From Balneolaceae bacterium SMO_bin1 (GTDB lineage: Bacteria > Bacteroidota > Rhodothermia > Balneolales > Balneolaceae): a DNA stretch of 11,521 bases. The notes under the pieces were generated by a model. The model made no database searches and was not told where the DNA came from. It was given only the letters and a program-made list of their open reading frames with translations. The stretch covers positions 1 to 11,521 of the forward strand of contig NNSL01000401.1 in NCBI GenBank assembly GCA_003123965.1, read 5' to 3'. Made by a program: the position numbers and the translations under genes. Of the stretch, positions 7,168 through 11,521 are shown piece by piece (within the stretch, counting starts at the first letter, position 1; each line of letters opens with the position of its first letter).

Positions 7168-7539
7168 ATGATGAAATTCTATAGCCGAAAATTAATTAAA
7201 CCCCAGGATATGAATGCCCACGGTACCCTGTTTGGAGGCACGGTGCTGAGCTGGGTTGATGAAGAGGCCGCCATATTTGTAAGTTGCCAGCTTGGGCAGG
7301 GAAATATTGTGACTAAGTTCATGTCAGAAATTGACTTTGTGAGCTCAGCTGGCCTTGGTGATATCATTGAGATTGGCATGGAGGCCAAACACTTTGGAAA
7401 AACATCTATAACAATTCGATGTGAGGTCCGTAATAAATTTACCAAAGAAACCATCATTAAAATTGATGACATTGTGTTTGTGCACCTAGATGAAAATGGA
7501 AAACCGGCACCACACAATATTACTGAACCCCAAAACTAA
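7168..7539 (+). CDS. Acyl-CoA thioesterase, hotdog fold (YciA-like)
   Basis: A 123-residue hotdog-fold enzyme that hydrolyses acyl-CoA to free acid and CoA in the cytoplasm. The family start block is clear: P12-Q13-D14-M15-N16, then HGTLFGG (18-24), then VDEEAA with the catalytic aspartate at D31. FVSSAGLGDIIEIG (57-70) is the second conserved strand region typical of YciA/ACOT-type enzymes. Chain-length preference cannot be inferred. Two ATG codons sit side by side (7168 and 7171) and neither has a Shine-Dalgarno; I use the first. The HPt gene follows after 12 nt, so they are likely co-transcribed. The upstream spacer holds a perfect inverted repeat at 7085-7106. Confidence 0.9.
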   Translation: MMKFYSRKLIKPQDMNAHGTLFGGTVLSWVDEEAAIFVSCQLGQGNIVTKFMSEIDFVSSAGLGDIIEIGMEAKHFGKTSITIRCEVRNKFTKETIIKIDDIVFVHLDENGKPAPHNITEPQN

Positions 7540-7551
7540 GTTTACGTATTT

Positions 7552-7905
7552 ATGAATGATACCTTGGCAAATTTCGACGAAATTGATGACATGCTTGATG
7601 GCGATCCGGAAGCACAAGTCGAATTTTATGAGGCCGCAATCACATCCTTTTCTGATTTTTGCAATGATTTTAAAACCTGTATGTCCGACCGTGATCTTGA
7701 GGATTTGCGGAAGGTAGGGCATCGCATCCGCCCGGCAGCCCAAATGCTGGGGGTAACTGAAATAAACGAAAAATACGAAGAGGCCAAGCAGCTTTTAAAG
7801 AATGAGGAAACCGACCAAAAGGTAACTGATGTTATAGAAGAAGTCGATTATCTCTGCAATACAATAATTGACGATTTTAAAGAGAAGATCGATACTATCA
7901 AATAA
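7552..7905 (+). CDS. Orphan HPt-domain phosphotransfer protein
   Basis: A small, acidic, predicted all-helical protein of 117 residues, consistent with a stand-alone histidine phosphotransfer (HPt) four-helix domain. The key segment is DLRKVGHRIRPAAQMLGV (51-68), which matches the HPt pattern of a phospho-accepting histidine (H57) followed by a basic residue, small residues, and a leucine-glycine a few residues on. It differs from the usual H-x-L-K-G-S in having R60 and P61. An upstream D-x-x-x-x-x-F-Y-E-A helix (20-40) fits the domain's N-terminal helices. No kinase or response regulator is nearby. It lies 12 nt after the thioesterase and 28 nt before mtgA. I am fairly but not fully sure of the family. 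Confidence 0.7.
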   Translation: MNDTLANFDEIDDMLDGDPEAQVEFYEAAITSFSDFCNDFKTCMSDRDLEDLRKVGHRIRPAAQMLGVTEINEKYEEAKQLLKNEETDQKVTDVIEEVDYLCNTIIDDFKEKIDTIK

Positions 7906-7921
7906 CTAGGTAAACTACAGT

Positions 7922-7936
7922 AAGAGTCATGCTTTG
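7922..7936 (+). promoter_or_regulatory. Ribosome binding site and TTG start of mtgA
   Basis: AAGAG (7922-7926) lies 7 nt before a TTG at 7934. In this frame a stop (TAG, 7907-7909) sits shortly upstream, and no ATG or GTG occurs before the membrane segment. The TTG is therefore the only reasonable start. An out-of-frame ATG-CTT-TGA at 7929-7937 overlaps it, ending across the TTG. Confidence 0.6.
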
Positions 7937-8659
7937 AAACCGACTACCAATATAAAAAGCACCTTCTTTACGGTTTTGCGGTGGTTCGGCAAAGTACTGC
8001 TGGCATTTATAATTATATCTTTCTTAGCTGTTTTGGGCCTGCGGTGGATTAATCCGCCTACCTCCTCTTTTATGCTGCAGAGGCAATGGCATGCTTTCTG
8101 GAACAATGAAGAGCAGTTTGAACTGCGTTATGATTGGGCAAACTGGGAGAATATTTCCTGGACGGCCAAAGTAGCGGCTATAACCTCAGAAGATCAACGC
8201 TTTGCCGAGCACTGGGGCATTGATCTTGAACAGGTGCAAAAAGCTATTGAAGAAAGCAAACGTGGTGAGAATCTGCGTGGGGCCAGTACAATCACTCAGC
8301 AGACCGCCAAAAACATGTTTCTGTGGCCCGGCCAAAACTTTATCCGAAAGGGTGTTGAGGCCTACTTTACGTTAATTATGGAATTGCTCTGGCCCAAAAA
8401 GCGCATATTGGAAGTATATCTGAATATCGCCGAGTTTGGCAACGGTATTTACGGTGTTGAAGCAGCCAGCAATCGTTATTTTAATACTATCCCTGCCCGC
8501 CTCAGTAAACCCCAAAGCGCATTAATGGTTACCGCCCTGCCGAGCCCCAGGCGATACAATTTGGCCAATCCATCGCCCTATATGTACCGGCGCCAACAGT
8601 GGAATTTGCAATACATGAACTACTTGGGCAATGAATCTTACTTAAATAAAATAGAATGA
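7934..8659 (+). CDS. mtgA: Monofunctional biosynthetic peptidoglycan transglycosylase
   Basis: A 241-residue inner-membrane glycosyltransferase of family GT51, about the length of E. coli MtgA, that polymerises lipid II into glycan strands. One N-terminal membrane helix (about 12-36) anchors it, and the rest should lie in the periplasm. Motifs in order are SEDQRFAEHWGID with catalytic E86, GASTITQQTAKNMFLW (116-131), RKGVEAYFTLIMELLW (138-153), KKRILEVYLNIAEFG (155-169) and GIYGVEAASNRYF (171-183). All five conserved GT51 regions are present and no transpeptidase domain follows, so it is monofunctional. It starts with TTG, 28 nt after the HPt gene, and is likely in the same transcript. Confidence 0.94.
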   Translation: MKPTTNIKSTFFTVLRWFGKVLLAFIIISFLAVLGLRWINPPTSSFMLQRQWHAFWNNEEQFELRYDWANWENISWTAKVAAITSEDQRFAEHWGIDLEQVQKAIEESKRGENLRGASTITQQTAKNMFLWPGQNFIRKGVEAYFTLIMELLWPKKRILEVYLNIAEFGNGIYGVEAASNRYFNTIPARLSKPQSALMVTALPSPRRYNLANPSPYMYRRQQWNLQYMNYLGNESYLNKIE

Positions 8660-8764
8660 TTGGTTTAGAAAATTTTAGCTGTATTTAATGCTTGATTGAT
8701 TGTCTTAAATAAAAGTTCTTACAGCGTGTTATTAGAGTCTTAATTGTAAAAATAGAAGCTATAT

Positions 8765-9772
8765 ATGACCATTCTAGTCACCGGAGGCGCCGGCTTCATT
8801 GGAAGCCACACTTGCGTAGAACTGCTTGAAGCCGACCATGAGGTAATCGTTATCGACAATTTGGCAAACAGCAAGGAAGAGGCTTTGCATCGGGTGAGCA
8901 GTATTACCGGTCGTACTCTTACGTTTTATCACAAAGATTTAGCCGACGAGGAAGCGCTCGAAAAAATATTTAGCAATCACGATATCGATTCCGTTATTCA
9001 CTTTGCCGGTTTAAAAGCGGTGGGTGAATCAGTGCAGAAACCCCTGCTCTACTACAGAAATAACTTGAACAGCACCTTTGTACTCTGCGAAGTAATGCGG
9101 CGGCACGGCGTTTTCAACCTGGTTTTTAGTTCCTCTGCTACAGTTTATGGTGATCCTGATCGCGTGCCCATTACAGAAGAATTCCCCCTTTCTGCTGTAA
9201 ATCCCTACGGACGCACTAAACTTTTTATTGAAGATATTCTGCGCGATTTATACGCCAGCAATAACCAGTGGAATATTGCGCTGCTGCGTTATTTTAACCC
9301 CGTTGGTGCGCACGAAAGTGGGCGCATTGGTGAAGATCCCAATGATATTCCCAACAACCTGATGCCCTATATTACCCAGGTGGCCGTGGGCAAACTGGAT
9401 AAGCTTTCGGTTTTTGGTGATGATTATGACACTCATGACGGCACCGGCGTGCGCGATTATATCCATGTAGTTGATTTGGCGCTGGGCCATTTACAGGCGC
9501 TAAAAAAATTGACCGAAAATCCCGGCGTTGTGACCTATAATCTCGGTACCGGCCAAGGATACAGCGTGCTTGATGTGGTTCATGCATTTGAAAAAGCTTC
9601 CGGCCAAGATGTGCCCTACCAAATTACCGATCGCCGACCCGGTGACGCGGCTAAGTGCTATGCCGATCCATCGAAAGCAGAACAAGAACTGGATTGGACA
9701 GCCAAGCGTGGAATTGAAGACATGTGCCGCGATGCCTGGCGATGGCAATCACAAAACCCGGAGGGATATTAG
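8765..9772 (+). CDS. galE: UDP-glucose 4-epimerase
   Basis: An extended short-chain dehydrogenase/reductase of 335 residues, matching E. coli GalE in size, that interconverts UDP-glucose and UDP-galactose using bound NAD. The Rossmann motif GGAGFIGSH (7-15), DNLANS after the second strand, [10 protein letters not shown] with S124 (121-130), and the catalytic Y148-x-x-x-K152 in NPYGRTK are all present. RYFNPVGAH and the [14 protein letters not shown] block, then RRPGDAA near the C-terminus, are standard GalE signatures. It probably supplies UDP-galactose for surface polysaccharide. It stands alone: 105 bp after mtgA, and converging on the next gene with a gap of 7 nt. The Shine-Dalgarno is weak. 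Confidence 0.95.
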   Translation: MTILVTGGAGFIGSHTCVELLEADHEVIVIDNLANSKEEALHRVSSITGRTLTFYHKDLADEEALEKIFSNHDIDSVIHFAGLKAVGESVQKPLLYYRNNLNSTFVLCEVMRRHGVFNLVFSSSATVYGDPDRVPITEEFPLSAVNPYGRTKLFIEDILRDLYASNNQWNIALLRYFNPVGAHESGRIGEDPNDIPNNLMPYITQVAVGKLDKLSVFGDDYDTHDGTGVRDYIHVVDLALGHLQALKKLTENPGVVTYNLGTGQGYSVLDVVHAFEKASGQDVPYQITDRRPGDAAKCYADPSKAEQELDWTAKRGIEDMCRDAWRWQSQNPEGY

Positions 9773-9779
9773 TCGGTTT

Positions 9780-10550
9780 TTATTTTACGCTTATGCTCGT
9801 TTTAGCCACGCCGCTATTTTCTGTTGACGGATGAAAGGCATACAACAGCACAGTATAATTTCCTGATTCTGATGGAGCTTTAAGTTTAGACTCAAACAAA
9901 CTCGTATCGCCGGTAAATGATAAAGGCACTTCACGAATCATCTCATTATCGTTCCAGAGTTGAGCCATAATTTCGTATTCAGAACTGTCCCACATGCCGC
10001 CGTCTGAAGTCGGGCAGCCGCACATCATTTCTATATGCGCCCTAATGGGAATCATTGCGCCAGATGCAAACTCCTGCCCACCTTGCGGAAGCCGGTTGTT
10101 AATTACAAATCCCGGAATTTCCAGAATGATTCCGTCTCCCGTAATATCTTTGCCTGGGAAAAGCCAAGTTTGGGTAGAACTGCTAACAGCGGCCTGCGGA
10201 TGACCTTGGGGAGCCGTTGCTGTTATGGTGACCAAGCGCGGCTTCTGCAGCGAAAGTGTGGTTTGGAATTTTGCATCACCCGCGCTGCTGAGCTTCTCAT
10301 ATCGTTCAATAGGGTCGCTTACCAACGTTTCTGTATTACCGGTCCCGCCCTTCGTCAGTCCGCTTGCAAGGGTATCATGCGTGGCACTGTCAACAATAGT
10401 AATTAACGCCCCGCCCATGCCGTCACCTATGAACTTGGCATCTTTCGCCTGAGCTCTCACCGTAACAATGGTATTGCTTTGGGCTTGCAGCTGAAAAATA
10501 CCGCAGCAGAAAAATAAAATTATCAAGGAAATTGTTAGTCGAGTTTTCAT
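9780..10550 (-). CDS. Secreted protein of unknown function with a CGCP motif
   Basis: I do not recognise this family. With the ATG at 10550 it has 256 residues and begins with a clean Sec-type signal: a basic MKTR, a hydrophobic stretch to about residue 20, then QLQAQSN with likely cleavage after the AQA-like region near 23-24. The mature protein is rich in short beta-type segments, Gly, Thr and Ser, suggesting one or two beta-sandwich domains. Residues 175-189 read MMCGCPTSDGGMWDS; the paired C177 and C179 with G-G-x-W-D are striking and could be a metal or disulfide site. The last 70 residues look like an Ig-like domain (LSFTGDTSLFESKL, GNYTVLLYAF). A longer frame opens at 10631, but its extra 27 residues precede the signal and a promoter-like pair lies between. 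Confidence 0.75.
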   Translation of the reverse strand: MKTRLTISLIILFFCCGIFQLQAQSNTIVTVRAQAKDAKFIGDGMGGALITIVDSATHDTLASGLTKGGTGNTETLVSDPIERYEKLSSAGDAKFQTTLSLQKPRLVTITATAPQGHPQAAVSSSTQTWLFPGKDITGDGIILEIPGFVINNRLPQGGQEFASGAMIPIRAHIEMMCGCPTSDGGMWDSSEYEIMAQLWNDNEMIREVPLSFTGDTSLFESKLKAPSESGNYTVLLYAFHPSTENSGVAKTSISVK

Positions 10551-10574
10551 AACGAAGATGTTGATTGGCATGTA

Positions 10575-10602
10575 TTTATAGAAATATCCGTGCTGATTAC
10601 AA
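10575..10602 (-). promoter_or_regulatory. Candidate promoter for the CGCP secreted protein
   Basis: On the minus strand, TTGTAA (10597-10602) and TATAAA (10575-10580) are 16 bp apart. The predicted transcript would begin roughly 20 nt before the ATG at 10550, and so after the upstream ATG at 10631. This supports the shorter protein. Confidence 0.35.
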
Positions 10603-10621
10603 CCTCTAATAACGCACTTTG

Positions 10622-10630
10622 TTATCCACA
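10622..10630 (+). other. Perfect DnaA-box sequence
   Basis: TTATCCACA matches the strongest E. coli-type DnaA box exactly. It sits in the divergent spacer between the secreted protein gene and the adaptor gene. I found no second box nearby and no AT-rich unwinding element with it, so it is not an origin. A single-box DnaA effect on one of the two promoters is possible; chance is also possible. Confidence 0.3.
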
Positions 10631-10720
10631 AATTACAAAATGCTTTGCAACTTATTTGAAAATGCTACCGTACGAAAGTTGAGCTAATACACTTTAAATT
10701 GATAAAATGGCTCAGAGGTT

Positions 10721-11521
10721 ATGAAAATATTTAAGAATTATCTCATCATTGCGGCTTTGGGGACATTCGCCTTAAGTACCTATTCGTGCAGCTCAGAAAC
10801 ACAATCAAAAGACGCGGGGAATATCGATTCAACGGCTGCTATACCCGTTGAAACAGCTTCGGCTATTAGGGGGCCTATCTCGGCGTACTACGCAACAACA
10901 ACTACTCTGGAGGCGGAAGAAGAAGCCATGGTTGTGGCAAAGGTGCGTGGAATTGTTAAGGAATTGAGCTTTGAAGAAGGCGATTACGTAACAGCCGGTG
11001 AGGTAATGACAACACTTGAGGATGAGCAGCTTGCTATTGAAGCCACGCAGGCCAAAGCTACGATGGACCGCCTTTACAATGAATATCAGCGAAATAAAAC
11101 CCTTTACGAACGACAGCTTATCAGTGTTGAGCAGTACGAGAACGCAAAATATGAATATGAAACGCAAAAAGCGGTCTACGATTTGGCTCAGCTGAAAATT
11201 GAGAATACCCAAATTAAGGCGCCCATCAGCGGCATTGTATCAGAGCGATTGATCAAGGTTGGGAATATGGTGAATAGTGATCAGGAAGTATTTAAAATTA
11301 CCGATTTTGATCCCCTGCTGGCCGTGCTGCACGTTCCTGAACATGAGATGGCTAAAATTAAAAATAATCAGCCGGCCCTCATTCAGGTTGATGCAATCAG
11401 CAATCAAACCTTTGATGGACGCGTGCTTCGCATTCAGCCCGGTTGTTGATCCCGAATCGGGAACATTTAAGGTGACCGTAGCTATTCGTGATGCCTCAAA
11501 ACAGCTTAAACCGGCATGTTT
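10721..11521 (+). CDS. RND-type periplasmic adaptor (HlyD/AcrA family), frameshifted, partial
   Basis: This is the N-terminal part of a membrane fusion protein that links an inner-membrane RND pump to an outer-membrane channel. The signal sequence ends at a lipoprotein-like YSC with C23, though the lipobox is imperfect. Both halves of the lipoyl domain are visible (VVAKVRGIVKELSFEEGDYV, 71-90; IKAPISGIVSERLIKVGN, 165-182), separated by a coiled-coil hairpin (about 103-160). The start of the beta-barrel domain follows (LLAVLHVPEHEM). As read, the frame stops at 11449, but removing one C from CCC at 11438-11440 continues with VVDPESGTFKVTVAIRD. The original frame resumes with GMF at 11513-11521. 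The gene runs off the window. The pump gene would be expected downstream. Confidence 0.85.
11438..11514 (+). other. Two compensating single-base indels in the adaptor gene
   Basis: An extra C in the CCC run (11438-11440) turns CAG-CCG-GTT into CAG-CCC-GGT-TGT-TGA. A missing G in the CCGG at 11511-11514 then restores the original frame as GGC-ATG-TTT. Between them the shifted frame reads a textbook adaptor sequence. Both sites are short homopolymer runs, typical of sequencing error. Confidence 0.75.

Noticed and set aside
7112..7171. TTG-initiated 19-codon frame ending across the thioesterase ATG
   Set aside because: The GGAGG upstream is 14 nt away, too far, and the peptide has no features; the overlap is probably accidental.
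7179..7517. Minus-strand open frame opposite the thioesterase
   Set aside because: The plus-strand hotdog motifs are complete; the antisense product has no recognisable features.
8678..8725. Inverted repeats TATTTAA/TTAAATA and GCTGTA/TACAGC between mtgA and galE
   Set aside because: Long loop, unequal inner spacing, and no following T run. Too weak to call a terminator or operator.
10035..10406. Plus-strand open frame opposite the secreted protein gene
   Set aside because: Antisense shadow: rich in Arg and Cys, no motif, no ribosome binding site, and the opposite strand has a clear signal peptide protein.
10551..10631. N-terminal extension of the secreted CGCP protein
   Set aside because: The extra residues would place the signal peptide internally, and a promoter candidate lies downstream of that ATG.
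10707..10724. Five-codon mini-ORF (MAQRL) overlapping the adaptor start as ATGA
   Set aside because: No ribosome binding site of its own and no regulatory residues such as a run of one amino acid; most likely chance.
10829..11212. Minus-strand open frame opposite the adaptor gene
   Set aside because: Shadow of the coiled-coil and lipoyl coding sequence, which is unmistakable on the plus strand.

Overview
The window reads as ordinary chromosomal DNA from a Gram-negative bacterium. Two proteins carry lipoprotein-type signal sequences, one has a Sec-type signal, and there is a peptidoglycan glycosyltransferase and an RND-type periplasmic adaptor. Base composition is moderately AT-rich by eye. 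Several starts have no Shine-Dalgarno sequence, and the gene set (RimK with its protease/deacylase partners, e(P4)-type lipoprotein phosphatase, orphan HPt) would fit the Balneolota/Bacteroidota neighbourhood. That placement is an inference from content and style, not from a marker gene.

Layout. Positions 1-380 are AT-rich with no convincing gene. Positions 381-3926 (minus strand) are a compact five-gene operon. Transcribed order: a RimB-like retropepsin-fold protease (ATP-dependent zinc protease family), RimK glutamate ligase, an AstE/AspA-like M14 zinc deacylase, a DUF952 protein, and an M28/M42-like metallopeptidase. Two junctions overlap (8 nt and 1 nt). On the plus strand, 4037-4897 is a class C acid phosphatase lipoprotein; it converges on apt (minus, 4924-5466). 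tadA (plus, 5611-6102) is divergent from apt and converges on a patatin-like phospholipase (minus, 6099-6995), with the two stop codons overlapping. Positions 7168-8659 are a plus-strand cluster: acyl-CoA thioesterase, orphan HPt protein and mtgA (TTG start). galE (8765-9772) converges on an unrecognised secreted protein with a CGCP motif (9780-10550, minus). The window ends in a periplasmic adaptor gene (10721 onward) whose frame is broken near the edge by two compensating homopolymer indels.

How the genes fit together. The 381-3926 operon is the most system-like part. RimK adds glutamates to a protein or peptide C-terminus, and the retropepsin-like protein is its known partner in other bacteria. 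The M14 enzyme belongs to a clan that contains deglutamylases and deacylases, so a write/trim/erase module is plausible. DUF952 and the M28-like peptidase are tightly coupled extra members whose role is unknown. The other genes are mostly housekeeping: adenine salvage (apt), wobble inosine (tadA), cell wall (mtgA), nucleotide-sugar metabolism (galE), lipid metabolism (patatin, thioesterase) and export (adaptor).

I saw no tRNA, rRNA, CRISPR array, insertion sequence or att site. A few promoter-like elements and one perfect 9-bp inverted repeat are listed with modest confidence.
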